The notes: generated by a model from the sequence alone, not told the origin. Numbered from the stretch's first letter, positions 24,335-30,701 are shown. The stretch is DNA of 33,225 nucleotides from a virus (IMGVR_UViG_3300033153_009805:25442-58666), one strand, 5' to 3'. Translations and numbers: made by a program.

Positions 24335-24948
24335 TATAGCTCTCCCAACATCCGTTCCCTGAATTGTCTTTCTTTATTAGATAATTTTCCAGAATCCAAT
24401 TCAGATCTAAATTTTTCTTTAAGATAATCAGTGTGGCTTCGCATTATCTCCACAACTTTATGTATAGATATTGGCTTATAATTATGACAATCAACACCAA
24501 CATCCATAGCAAGACAATCATCTAAAGCTTTGCGACCATATTGCTTAGTCATAGTCCCATGTACATGGCCAAATAAATGCCACGATCCTCGATGCGATTT
24601 ATTCCAAGTCCTCATCGGATAATGCATCAATATAATCTTTTTCTTGAACAATTTTAATTCTTTATAATTTTGAATACTATAGAATCCACCAAGAGAATTA
24701 TTCACACACCTATCGTGATTACCACAAATCAGATGAATTCTTCCATTCAATCTACTTAAATAATCTCTAGGATCACCACGACCCATCCGAAAATCACCAA
24801 GATGCCAAACCTCGTCTTTGAGCTTAACTGTATTATTCCAATTATTAATTAATGCCTCATCCATCTCAGCAACAGAATGCCAAGGGCGTTTACAATACTT
24901 TATGATATTGTAATGTCCAAAATGAGTATCACTAGTAAAAAATATCAC
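24334..24948 (-). CDS. Calcineurin-like metallophosphoesterase (204 aa)
   Basis: A second phosphoesterase, distinct from the SbcD-like one. Motifs: SDTHFGH (D7, H9), HLGDF, CGNHD and LFGHVHG, all present. Single-domain, small proteins of this kind are common in phages and may act on nucleotides or 2',3'-cyclic ends. The start is GTG at 24948 in a purine-rich context; no in-frame ATG fits the conserved N-terminus. The C-terminal 35 residues are charged and helical. Substrate is unknown. Confidence 0.85.
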   Translation of the reverse strand: MIFFTSDTHFGHYNIIKYCKRPWHSVAEMDEALINNWNNTVKLKDEVWHLGDFRMGRGDPRDYLSRLNGRIHLICGNHDRCVNNSLGGFYSIQNYKELKLFKKKIILMHYPMRTWNKSHRGSWHLFGHVHGTMTKQYGRKALDDCLAMDVGVDCHNYKPISIHKVVEIMRSHTDYLKEKFRSELDSGKLSNKERQFRERMLGEL

Positions 24949-24995
24949 TCCCTTTACTTTCCTTTCTCATTCAAATTAGTTTAAATTAAATATTA

Positions 24996-25067
24996 TCCTA
25001 GGACCGGGATTCGAACCCAACCTTCAACGTCCACAGCGTTGCGTGCTTCCAATTACACTTTCCTAGG
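24996..25067 (-). tRNA. tRNA-His(GUG)
   Basis: Acceptor CCTAGGA pairs fully with TCCTAGG. The anticodon loop CTGTGGA gives GTG. The T-arm is TTGGG, TTCGAAT, CCCGG. The base before position 1 is T, not the encoded G-1 usual for histidine tRNAs, so G-1 would not come from the gene. Confidence 0.9.
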
Positions 25068-25070
25068 AAA

Positions 25071-25142
25071 TAGGCGTAGCAAGATTCGAACTTGCATTGC
25101 TGGTTCCGTAGACCAGTGTCTTATCCATTAGACGATACACCC
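25071..25142 (-). tRNA. tRNA-Arg(ACG)
   Basis: Acceptor GGGTGTA pairs with TACGCCT (two GU pairs). The anticodon stem CTGGT/ACCAG encloses CTACGGA, giving ACG, which needs A34-to-inosine editing to read CGN codons broadly. T-arm GCAAG, TTCGAAT, CTTGC. Confidence 0.93.
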
Positions 25143-25197
25143 ACACATCCTAACATCCTAACTACTAGATCAGGTACTTAAAATGAAATACAATGAA

Positions 25198-26346
25198 TTA
25201 TTTTGTACAAATTGTCTTGATCAAATAAGCAACAGCCTCATAAGGATCTATATTAGCACAAGGCCGGCGATCCTCAATATATCCTTTACCATTTTGCTCA
25301 ACATACAATGGTATCCTAACAGAAGCAGTGCGGTCGCCAATGCCATATTTAAATTGATTATAAGAACATGTCTCACAAGCCCCAATTAACCTACGCTCAT
25401 ATCCATAACCATATTGCTTTGGGAAATTTGGAGCATCATAAATATGTTCTTCATTAGGACTATTATCCATTAAGATATCGGCGACTGGAATACCTGTAGC
25501 CGCATGCCCCAATCTTCTACAAGCTTTATGACAATCTTCCAAACCACCATCATCCCTCATATCGCTCGTAGAAAAATTAATATGGGCACCAGCACCATTC
25601 CATTCACCAACCACTGGTTTCGGATCTAACCTAATAGTAATGCCGCGACATTCACCAAGACGATATAAAATATATCTAGCCAGCCATATTTCATCAGAAA
25701 CATTTATAGCACTAGAAGGTCCAATTTGGAATTCCCATTGGCCAGGCATAACCTCAGCATTAGCACCGGAAATATTTAAACCAGCCTTGATACAAGAATC
25801 TAGATGTCTCTTGATGAGTGGACGACCAAAAACCTCATCAGCACCAACGCCGCAATAAAACGGCCCCTGTGGTGGTGGAAATCCTTTATCAGGCCATCCT
25901 AATGGCCTACTACCTTCAAACAAAGTATATTCCTGCTCAATACCAAATAGACATCTATGAACACCATAATCTTTTTCTAATTGTGCAACAACGGATCTGG
26001 TATTTGTTTCATGCGGACGACCATCTATATCAAGCACCTCACATAAAACCAATATACCATCCTCACATAAAGGATCAAATATAACTCTTACTGGATTAAG
26101 AATACGATCTGACAACCTAGATGATACAGGAGGAAATGGTGCTTGGTAAGTGCTAGAAGCATCAAAAGCCCATAATTTGATATATTCATAAATGAACATA
26201 TCATTAACTAATAAAGAACTTCCAATATCGCACCATACATCATTCTTATGATAACAAGAATGGATAATTTTAGTTTTAGACCGCAATTTCTTAGTTGGCT
26301 TTGATCCATCAATCCAAATGTATTCAGCTTTTATTGAATATTTCAT
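25198..26346 (-). CDS. Type II glutamine synthetase (GSII)
   Basis: Makes glutamine from glutamate, ammonia and ATP in the cytoplasm. The 382 residues carry the GSII signature: AEYIWIDG (7-14), FDASSTYQAP (61-70), GIEQEY (135-140, metal-binding Glu), NAEVMPGQWEF (196-206), GAGAHINFST (251-260), YERRLIG, DRTASVR and GYIEDRRP (355-362). This eukaryotic-type family is not the usual bacterial GSI. A short extra segment lies at about 281-313. No ribosome-binding site exists outside the upstream tRNA: ATG begins two bases after tRNA-Lys ends, so initiation may use the GGA of its acceptor stem or a leaderless message. It may supply glutamine for purine and pyrimidine synthesis. High confidence in family, low in purpose. 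Confidence 0.95.
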   Translation of the reverse strand: MKYSIKAEYIWIDGSKPTKKLRSKTKIIHSCYHKNDVWCDIGSSLLVNDMFIYEYIKLWAFDASSTYQAPFPPVSSRLSDRILNPVRVIFDPLCEDGILVLCEVLDIDGRPHETNTRSVVAQLEKDYGVHRCLFGIEQEYTLFEGSRPLGWPDKGFPPPQGPFYCGVGADEVFGRPLIKRHLDSCIKAGLNISGANAEVMPGQWEFQIGPSSAINVSDEIWLARYILYRLGECRGITIRLDPKPVVGEWNGAGAHINFSTSDMRDDGGLEDCHKACRRLGHAATGIPVADILMDNSPNEEHIYDAPNFPKQYGYGYERRLIGACETCSYNQFKYGIGDRTASVRIPLYVEQNGKGYIEDRRPCANIDPYEAVAYLIKTICTK

Positions 26347-26347
26347 A

Positions 26348-26420
26348 TGAGTCCAGAGGGATTTGAACCCTCAACCCCCTAATTAAGAGCCAGGTGCTAT
26401 ACCAATTTAGCTATGGACCC
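26348..26420 (-). tRNA. tRNA-Lys(CUU)
   Basis: Acceptor GGGTCCA pairs with TGGACTC. The anticodon loop CTCTTAA gives CTT; stem CCTGG/TTAGG has two GU pairs. T-arm GAGGG, TTCAAAT, CCCTC. The glutamine synthetase ATG follows its 3' end after one base. Confidence 0.92.
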
Positions 26421-26430
26421 CGCATTTATA

Positions 26431-26883
26431 TTAAAATATTGAAACATTGAAATGTTTGAACATTTCAAGTTGATTTTTATATGTTATTCCATCAAACGAT
26501 GATACATGTATTAAATTATTTATTTTCATCTTAGCATCATCAATAATTATATAATCATCAACCTCAGGATGCCTACTAAGCCATTCATTAATTTCTATCG
26601 GTCTATCAACCATAGAATGCTTAACAAGATCTTTTGTAGCCCAATCTTCATGTAAATATTCTTTTTTTATATTATTTAATTCAAGAATTTTCACCATCCT
26701 ATCATAGCCACAAGTGCGCCAAGAGCTTGAAATGATTATGCTAGCTCCAGATTCATCAGCTAACCGCTTGACAGTTTCAACAGCTACAGGATCAAATCTC
26801 TCCGTTCGATTATCAATCCAGCCTAAAACAGACGCTCTAAATGGTACCATAGGGCCATCAAAATCCAAAAATATTACTTTCAT
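26431..26883 (-). CDS. HAD-like phosphatase (150 aa)
   Basis: DFDGPMVPF (7-15) is HAD motif I with D7 and D9; ISSSWRT (around 51-57) is motif II, and YIIIDDAKM holds the acidic motif IV. It resembles the short HAD family found in nucleic-acid repair fusions ('Swiss army knife' RNA repair proteins) and in phages. It may remove 5' or 3' phosphates from nucleotides or RNA ends; the substrate is unknown. It starts 11 bases after the 3' end of tRNA-Arg(UCU) with no ribosome-binding site, and ends just before tRNA-Lys. Confidence 0.8.
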   Translation of the reverse strand: MKVIFLDFDGPMVPFRASVLGWIDNRTERFDPVAVETVKRLADESGASIIISSSWRTCGYDRMVKILELNNIKKEYLHEDWATKDLVKHSMVDRPIEINEWLSRHPEVDDYIIIDDAKMKINNLIHVSSFDGITYKNQLEMFKHFNVSIF

Positions 26884-26893
26884 ACAAATAAAA

Positions 26894-26966
26894 TACCCCC
26901 GGCAGGATTCGCACCCGCATAAAACAGTTTAGAAGACTGCTGCCTAATCTATTCAGCCACGAGGGC
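26894..26966 (-). tRNA. tRNA-Arg(UCU)
   Basis: Acceptor GCCCTCG pairs with CGGGGGT. The anticodon stem GCAGT/ACTGT encloses CTTCTAA, giving TCT. The T-loop is TGCGAAT. Reads AGA/AGG, common codons in AT-rich phages. Confidence 0.93.
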
Positions 26967-27008
26967 TAGGAAGAATCATAATCAGAATGATCCGCTAAAT
27001 AACTAATT

Positions 27009-27293
27009 CTATATAAACGATATAGTATTATTAGAATTTGTAGCATTACTATCAAATCGAAGTTCTTGTTCCGGGCACCTATTACATATACCATAATCTA
27101 TCAAATCATCAATATCTAATTCCAAATTAATCCAAGGCCCAGATATATGATATCCACAATAACGACATATAATTGTCGGCTTTACCGTACCATGACCATC
27201 ACAAAATTCACAAATCATAAGCGCAGGATAATCTGAAAAAATTGTTAATTCAAAATCATATCCTTCACCGCAACAAAATGGACATTCAATCAT
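27009..27293 (-). CDS. Zinc-binding protein with CxxCxGxG-like repeats (94 aa)
   Basis: Four Cys pairs are seen: CPFCCGEGY, CEFCDGHGT, CRYCGYHIS and CNRCPEQ. The first two resemble the DnaJ zinc-centre repeat (CxxCxGxG). The protein may be a small RNA- or protein-binding zinc protein. It starts ten bases after the 3' end of tRNA-Leu(GAG) with no clear ribosome-binding site. Family not assigned. Confidence 0.7.
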   Translation of the reverse strand: MIECPFCCGEGYDFELTIFSDYPALMICEFCDGHGTVKPTIICRYCGYHISGPWINLELDIDDLIDYGICNRCPEQELRFDSNATNSNNTISFI

Positions 27294-27302
27294 ATTAAAT
27301 AC

Positions 27303-27376
27303 TGGGCCGAACGGGATTCGAACCCGAAACCTCTTGGTCCTCGACCAAGCGCCTCTGCCAATTGGACTATCGACCC
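27303..27376 (-). tRNA. tRNA with GAG anticodon (Leu by code), short variable loop
   Basis: Acceptor GGGTCGA pairs with TCGGCCC. The anticodon loop TCGAGGA gives GAG, but C instead of U precedes it. D-arm GTCC..GGC and T-arm TCGGG, TTCGAAT, CCCGT are canonical. The variable loop has only five bases, unlike class II Leu tRNAs, though the gene resembles the CAA tRNA at 28647. Confidence 0.85.
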
Positions 27377-27378
27377 AT

Positions 27379-27449
27379 CTGGCCCGCCAGGATTTGAACC
27401 TGGACTAAAGGATTCAAAGTCCTTTGTGCTACCATTACACAACGGGCCA
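27379..27449 (-). tRNA. tRNA-Gln(UUG)
   Basis: Acceptor TGGCCCG pairs fully with CGGGCCA. The anticodon loop CTTTGAA gives TTG; T-arm CCAGG, TTCAAAT, CCTGG. Two bases separate it from the next tRNA. Confidence 0.95.
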
Positions 27450-27482
27450 TTAAAATTATCAAAAATAATCGTTAGATTCACA

Positions 27483-27566
27483 TCCGCCGCCTGGGAATCG
27501 AACCCAGCCGCTCCTTAAGAGTCCTGGTTTACAGCCAGGATGCCATCCATAGACTACTAACGACGG
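27483..27566 (-). tRNA. tRNA-Tyr(GUA)
   Basis: Acceptor CCGTCGT pairs with GCGGCGG. The anticodon stem CCTGG/CCAGG encloses CTGTAAA, giving GTA. A long variable arm is present, as in bacterial Tyr tRNAs. The gene begins directly after the TAA stop of the DUF5664-like gene. Confidence 0.93.
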
Positions 27567-28004
27567 TTAGATATCATCTAATTCTTTAGATAATTTACCC
27601 TGCTTAATCATCTCTTCAGTATGAAGCAAACAATGTATATTCCATAACCAAGCAGCAAGATGATCTTCCTCATCCTTTCCCATTAACCAATCAAGACTAT
27701 GCCTAGTAGCCGAATTGAAGAATACAGAAAGAGGCATTCCCTTTTCCCAATTTCGAACACCATATTTTCTAGCGCCACGTTCCATGTGAACTGCTAAGCG
27801 CCTCAAAACATATGGTGATAAAAGGTGGAAGAAACCTTTATCCTCTTGTATATCGCGCTGAGCACCAGATTCAAACGTTTCTTTTGAACCAGAATCTGTT
27901 ATTCTGGTTTTCTCGACTACCTCATCTTTACCCCATAAATCTTTCTGAATCTCTTCATACGATTTTTGCAGAATAATATGAGGGTCATCTTTTTTTGTTA
28001 CCAT
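27567..28004 (-). CDS. dATP/dGTP pyrophosphohydrolase-like protein (DUF5664), MazZ candidate
   Basis: The true start is ATG 28004 (AGGTG six bases upstream); the frame runs on through the upstream tRNA, which is not coding. The 145-residue protein has GARKYGVRNWEKGMPLSVFF (77-96), then ATRHSLDWLMGKDEEDH (99-115) and AWLWNIHCLLHTEE. This matches the DUF5664 family, annotated as the N-terminal dATP/dGTP diphosphohydrolase domain and related to proteins found with purZ in Z-genome phages. In that pathway a pyrophosphohydrolase turns dGTP into dGMP, the PurZ substrate. The residues are consistent with an all-alpha pyrophosphatase fold. Activity is inferred; the link to purZ is by family and genome only, as the genes are 19 kb apart. 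Confidence 0.75.
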   Translation of the reverse strand: MVTKKDDPHIILQKSYEEIQKDLWGKDEVVEKTRITDSGSKETFESGAQRDIQEDKGFFHLLSPYVLRRLAVHMERGARKYGVRNWEKGMPLSVFFNSATRHSLDWLMGKDEEDHLAAWLWNIHCLLHTEEMIKQGKLSKELDDI

Positions 28005-28032
28005 AATACACCTATATAGCATGAAATACAAC

Positions 28033-28105
28033 AACGGGCAGGAGAATCGAACTCCCGTCTCCTGGTAGACAGCCAGGTATTTTCCCATTAAACTACATGC
28101 CCAAT
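28033..28105 (-). tRNA. tRNA-Asp(GUC), acceptor stem irregular
   Basis: The anticodon stem CCTGG/CCAGG encloses CTGTCTA, giving GTC. T-arm GGGAG, TTCGATT, CTCCT is canonical. The acceptor does not fit a usual layout: ATTGGGC/GCCCGTT has one T-T mismatch and shifts the D-arm, whereas GGGCA/TGCCC gives five pairs but leaves the 3' side three bases short. It may be decaying or fold unconventionally. Confidence 0.75.
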
Positions 28106-28144
28106 TATGCTCTATTAATTTCTACGATTTATTATGGCGAAATC

Positions 28145-28169
28145 TGTCATATCACTAAATTATATGACA
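28145..28169. terminator. 8-bp inverted repeat, weak terminator candidate
   Basis: Arms TGTCATAT and ATATGACA are separated by nine bases just after the stop of the gene at 28171. No U-tract follows on the minus strand, so it may be an RNA-processing or stability hairpin. Confidence 0.4.
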
Positions 28170-28170
28170 T

Positions 28171-28443
28171 TTATTCTTCATTCTTAGGATCTAACCAACC
28201 ATCATAACCATCACGCTGCTCTTTCTCTTTTTCTTCTTTATCCTTAACCATTAATGCACCAATATTAATGATCTCTGCTATTTGAGAAAGAGCAATACTA
28301 ATATCGGAGAACGATGTTTTCTTACTAATACTTATAATCATATTCCCACCAGAGAATAATTCATTACAAGCTTTGAAAACCTTAGCGATAAATTCTTGTT
28401 TGCCTTCATTCAAGAAATGTGAATTAACATCTATCCTAGTCAT
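28171..28443 (-). CDS. Hypothetical protein (90 aa)
   Basis: Read from the ATG at 28443; a GTG seven codons upstream is also possible, and neither has a clear ribosome-binding site. The protein is helical with an Ile-rich middle and ends in a Lys/Glu-rich segment followed by YDGWLDPKNEE. No motif recognised. It follows tRNA-Gly in the same direction. Confidence 0.6.
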   Translation of the reverse strand: MTRIDVNSHFLNEGKQEFIAKVFKACNELFSGGNMIISISKKTSFSDISIALSQIAEIINIGALMVKDKEEKEKEQRDGYDGWLDPKNEE

Positions 28444-28509
28444 ATTATATGTTTGTGAGGGCACAACAAAAAAGCATAATCTTACAAATTATTATTATTT
28501 TCCTCACAA

Positions 28510-28581
28510 AGCGGATAGCGGGACTCGAACCCGCAACCTCCAGCATGGCAAGCTGGCACTCTCCCATTGAGCTACATCCGC
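28510..28581 (-). tRNA. tRNA-Gly(GCC)
   Basis: Acceptor GCGGATG pairs with TATCCGC. The anticodon stem CCAGC/GCTGG encloses TTGCCAT, giving GCC. T-arm GCGGG, TTCGAGT, CCCGC; discriminator base U, as in bacterial tRNA-Gly. Confidence 0.94.
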
Positions 28582-28587
28582 ATAACT

Positions 28588-28643
28588 CACGGGCAGCGAG
28601 GATTACACTCACCTGGATTTTCACCACTTTCGTATTTGCCCGC
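28588..28643 (-). other. Miniature tRNA-like element (about 56 nt)
   Basis: A seven-pair acceptor-like helix (GCGGGCA/TGCCCGT) encloses a T-arm-like hairpin (GTGAG, TGTAATC, CTCGC), a short hairpin TAC-GAAA-GTG in the D position, and a weak central stem-loop. It lies exactly between tRNA-Gly and tRNA-Leu(CAA). It lacks the TTC T-loop. It could be a decayed tRNA or a true reduced-arm tRNA. Confidence 0.5.
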
Positions 28644-28646
28644 AAA

Positions 28647-28721
28647 TAGGCCGAGAGGGATTCGAACCCTCAATATTCAGCATCTTGAGTGCTGCGCCTC
28701 TGCCAATTGGGCTACCGGCCC
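28647..28721 (-). tRNA. tRNA-Leu(CAA), short variable loop
   Basis: Acceptor GGGCCGG pairs with TCGGCCT (terminal GU pairs). The anticodon stem CAGCA/TGCTG encloses CTCAAGA, giving CAA. T-arm GAGGG, TTCGAAT, CCCTC. The variable region is short, not the long arm of bacterial leucine tRNAs. The upstream gene's last ten bases, including its TAG stop, lie inside this tRNA. Confidence 0.88.
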
Positions 28722-28951
28722 TTACTGATCTTTCTTATATCTGTTAAAGATATTTTATTATATATATTAACAAATTTTCCAAAAATACAAGTACTAGTAG
28801 CACTGATATCTTGTGCTAATTCTATATCAATTTCGATCAATCCACAAACTTCACAAATAATATATCTAAAAGGTTTGAATGTATCACTGTCAATTATCAT
28901 CCCTAGATTGAATGCATCATCTTTACATTCTGGGCACTGGGTCATCTTCAT
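28712..28951 (-). CDS. Small zinc-ribbon protein overlapping tRNA-Leu (79 aa)
   Basis: CPEC near the start and CEVC in the middle form a zinc-ribbon pair. The rest is a mixed helix/strand sequence ending ISKGR. The ATG overlaps the TGA stop of the preceding gene (TGATG) and has AGG upstream. The final codons and TAG stop are formed by the acceptor and position 8-10 of tRNA-Leu(CAA). RNase P cleavage would remove the stop from the message, so tRNA maturation and translation of this gene exclude each other on one transcript. Confidence 0.65.
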   Translation of the reverse strand: MKMTQCPECKDDAFNLGMIIDSDTFKPFRYIICEVCGLIEIDIELAQDISATSTCIFGKFVNIYNKISLTDIRKISKGR

Positions 28952-29154
28952 CAGAATAACCTATTCAATCTGTCTTGGAACTGTCTAATAAGATCAAGTT
29001 TAAATTCTATTTTAGCATCTTCATCCATTTCAACGACACTACGCAATAAATCACCATTAATGGCGATTCCAACCACTTTATTCATTTGGAAATCTTGACC
29101 AACAACTGTTATACCCTCACCATGCGTAATTTCAAACAAAATATCTTTCGCCAT
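28951..29154 (-). CDS. Hypothetical protein (67 aa)
   Basis: ATG with AGGTG seven bases upstream, 12 bases after the tRNA-Asn 3' end. Two short beta strands (DILFEITHGEG, ITVVGQDF) are followed by a helix with charged residues. No motif recognised. It is coupled to the zinc-ribbon gene by TGATG. Confidence 0.65.
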   Translation of the reverse strand: MAKDILFEITHGEGITVVGQDFQMNKVVGIAINGDLLRSVVEMDEDAKIEFKLDLIRQFQDRLNRLF

Positions 29155-29166
29155 TTTTCACCTAAA

Positions 29167-29456
29167 CTCCGGCGCTTGGATTCGAACCAAGAACTTGGTG
29201 GTTACAAGAACCTATAATTTTCATTATAGCTTGGACTATATCATCATCCTTATGGATGCCGGGCGCTAATGTGGTTATTAAGAAGACTTAACTTCTCCAC
29301 TAGTCTCTGCACCTTCCGGAGGTGTACCTCCAGCTTGGCTCAGGATTGCCACCGACTAAACGCTGAGGTTCCCCTGAATTCACCCAGTTTTCGACTATCG
29401 TTACCGATAGAAGCTGCTTAACACAGCCACCTACTCTGCCATTGAGCTACGCCGGA
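29167..29456 (-). tRNA. tRNA-Asn(GUU) interrupted by a group I intron
   Basis: The exons are 29423-29456 and 29167-29204. Joined, they give acceptor TCCGGCG/CGCCGGA, anticodon stem GGTGG/CCACC and loop CTGTTAA, so anticodon GTT. T-arm CTTGG, TTCGAAT, CCAAG; discriminator G. The 218-base intron lies between anticodon positions 35 and 36. Confidence 0.93.
29205..29422 (-). mobile_element. Group I self-splicing intron in tRNA-Asn
   Basis: The conserved core elements appear in order: P at 29363-29380, Q (AATCCTGAGCC) at 29337-29347, R (GCAGAGACTAG) at 29300-29310 and S (GATATAGTCC) at 29233-29242; R and S pair through GACTA/TAGTC. P1 forms between exon GGCTGT and intron GCAGCT, with the expected U-G pair at the 5' splice site. 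The intron ends in G. It has no open reading frame, so any movement would need an enzyme in trans. Confidence 0.92.
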
Positions 29457-29460
29457 AAAC

Positions 29461-29505
29461 TGGCCACGACAAAATAAAAAAACCGCAATCTGACTCCCGT
29501 GGCCA
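29461..29505. repeat. Inverted repeat TGGCCACG with T-rich loop
   Basis: Exact 8-base arms are separated by 29 bases that include T7 on the minus strand. The arms match the core of the hairpin at 4434-4463. It lies immediately upstream of tRNA-Asn. It may be a terminator or processing signal, or a tRNA remnant. Confidence 0.6.
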
Positions 29506-29609
29506 CAACAGCCAGATCACAGAACTAACACAGCATTAGTATTTGATGCGAGGGAACATACGAAAGAGATTATTTGTTGCTCTACCATCTGAGCTACTCA
29601 CGAGCACCG
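29506..29609 (-). other. Non-coding stretch with tRNA 5'-half remnant
   Basis: From about 29603 downward, the minus strand reads like a tRNA 5' half: a position 8-9 TA, and a perfect D-arm GCTCAGATGGTAGAGC. No matching anticodon arm, T-arm or acceptor 3' strand is found, so it looks truncated or interrupted. The rest shows no gene. Confidence 0.5.
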
Positions 29610-29680
29610 CCCGTAAGGTGGGACTTGAACCCACGGCACACAAATTGTCATGAAGTAACTCTCCCTATCACTCCTCGCAA
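29610..29680 (-). other. Divergent tRNA-like element, possibly Met(CAU)
   Basis: A perfect T-arm (GTGGG, TTCAAGT, CCCAC) is joined to CTTACGG, which pairs in six of seven positions with TTGCGAG at the 5' end. The total is 71 bases. A TTCATGA loop with CAT could be a Met anticodon, but its stem has a mismatch and the D-arm is unclear. Confidence 0.5.
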
Positions 29681-29751
29681 TAAACCGCCCCGGAATCAAA
29701 CCGAGAAATGCCGACATACCCATCATCAACATTGTCTATCAAGACCAATCC
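29681..29751 (-). other. Divergent tRNA-like element abutting a stop codon
   Basis: The 71-base element starts directly after the TGA of the gene at 29752. The T-arm (CTCGG, TTTGATT, CCGGG) is good, and the acceptor GGATTGG/GCGGTTT pairs in six of seven. No clear anticodon arm is seen. It abuts the next tRNA-like element with no spacer. Confidence 0.5.
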
Positions 29752-29979
29752 TCAAACCTCACCAATATCTGAAATACATCTATCTACGAGTCTCTTGACC
29801 ATATCAGATTCAGAAACACCGATAATTCTAGCGAGATTTCTTAATTTCTCTATCACATCATCATCAAGTATAATTGGAACACATTTAACTGGCTTCTTCT
29901 CAAAATCTCCTATAGGGCCGGGCCTCGGCCTGGGGCCACGTGGATCAAATGGAACGCCATATTTCATAATATTCATCAT
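29752..29979 (-). CDS. Ribbon-helix-helix-like protein (75 aa)
   Basis: Start at ATG 29979 (GGA seven bases upstream), two bases after the stop of the fibre gene; a TTG four codons earlier is less likely. After a Pro/Arg-rich N-terminus, CVPIILDDDVIEKLRNLAR and IIGVSESDMVKRLVDRCI have the strand-helix-helix pattern of RHH DNA-binding proteins. It could repress phage transcription or bind DNA. Moderate confidence because the family is short and variable. Confidence 0.6.
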   Translation of the reverse strand: MMNIMKYGVPFDPRGPRPRPGPIGDFEKKPVKCVPIILDDDVIEKLRNLARIIGVSESDMVKRLVDRCISDIGEV

Positions 29980-29981
29980 AA

Positions 29982-30701
29982 TTAAGTCCAATTCCCATCT
30001 ATCTCACCAACATGAATAGTACATATGTTCTCACTCTCACCACCAACCGTACGTCCAGTCTCAATTTTGATTTTCAACATTTGACCACTAGAGAAGGCAC
30101 CACCAAGATCAAGTTCCGTAGCATATAACCAAACATAAGCATCATCAGATGCACTCACAGTTCTAGTATTAGCGACTAGAACTGCACCGGTTGTTGGATG
30201 ATATACCGTTAAACGAATAATACAGGTTCCTGGGTTCTGACCCGGCGCAAATAAAAACTTATGACGAACACCAATAGCATTAGATTCCCATCCAGTAGCG
30301 CCATGTGGAATATGCGTTTGAAGAGTAAATTCATTAATCGGATCAGCCATCCAATCATCACCCAAATGCCACCAGATATAACTTGTTTGATCTCCAACAG
30401 CAGCGCCAGAACCAACACGCTCATACGCTAAAGTCGGTGTCGTAGGATTACTTTCACCCCATATTTCTGTAACCCCCCAAGAACCCCAACACCAAGTAGT
30501 CTCTTTGTTAGATTCGCCCTGTAACATATTGCGCGTAGGAAACGCATGTAACTGCGGAAAACTACCAGCTCCGGTTGCTCCAGTAGCTCCGGTTGCTCCA
30601 GCATCTCCAGTAGCTCCAGTAGCACCTCCACCTCCACCTACACCTCCACAATCCCAATTTACTATATAAACATTATGTATTTTCCCTGGAGGATATGCCA
30701 T
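29982..30701 (-). CDS. Collagen-like putative fibre protein (239 aa)
   Basis: A Gly-rich hinge is followed by GATGATGDAGATGATGATGA (residues 26-45), a collagen-like Gly-X-Y run as in phage fibres and appendages. After it come about 190 residues of beta-rich, Trp-containing sequence, probably a globular tip or carbohydrate-binding head. It likely forms a trimeric structure on the virion. No clear ribosome-binding site. Its location inside the tRNA array, away from other structural genes, is unusual. Confidence 0.7.
   Translation of the reverse strand: MAYPPGKIHNVYIVNWDCGGVGGGGGATGATGDAGATGATGATGAGSFPQLHAFPTRNMLQGESNKETTWCWGSWGVTEIWGESNPTTPTLAYERVGSGAAVGDQTSYIWWHLGDDWMADPINEFTLQTHIPHGATGWESNAIGVRHKFLFAPGQNPGTCIIRLTVYHPTTGAVLVANTRTVSASDDAYVWLYATELDLGGAFSSGQMLKIKIETGRTVGGESENICTIHVGEIDGNWT

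Noticed and set aside
27290-27481. 63-codon frame on the minus strand
   Set aside because: It translates straight through tRNA-Gln and tRNA-Leu(GAG).
28445-28649. Open frames on both strands near tRNA-Gly
   Set aside because: Both read through tRNA-Gly and the tRNA-like element; no ribosome-binding sites.
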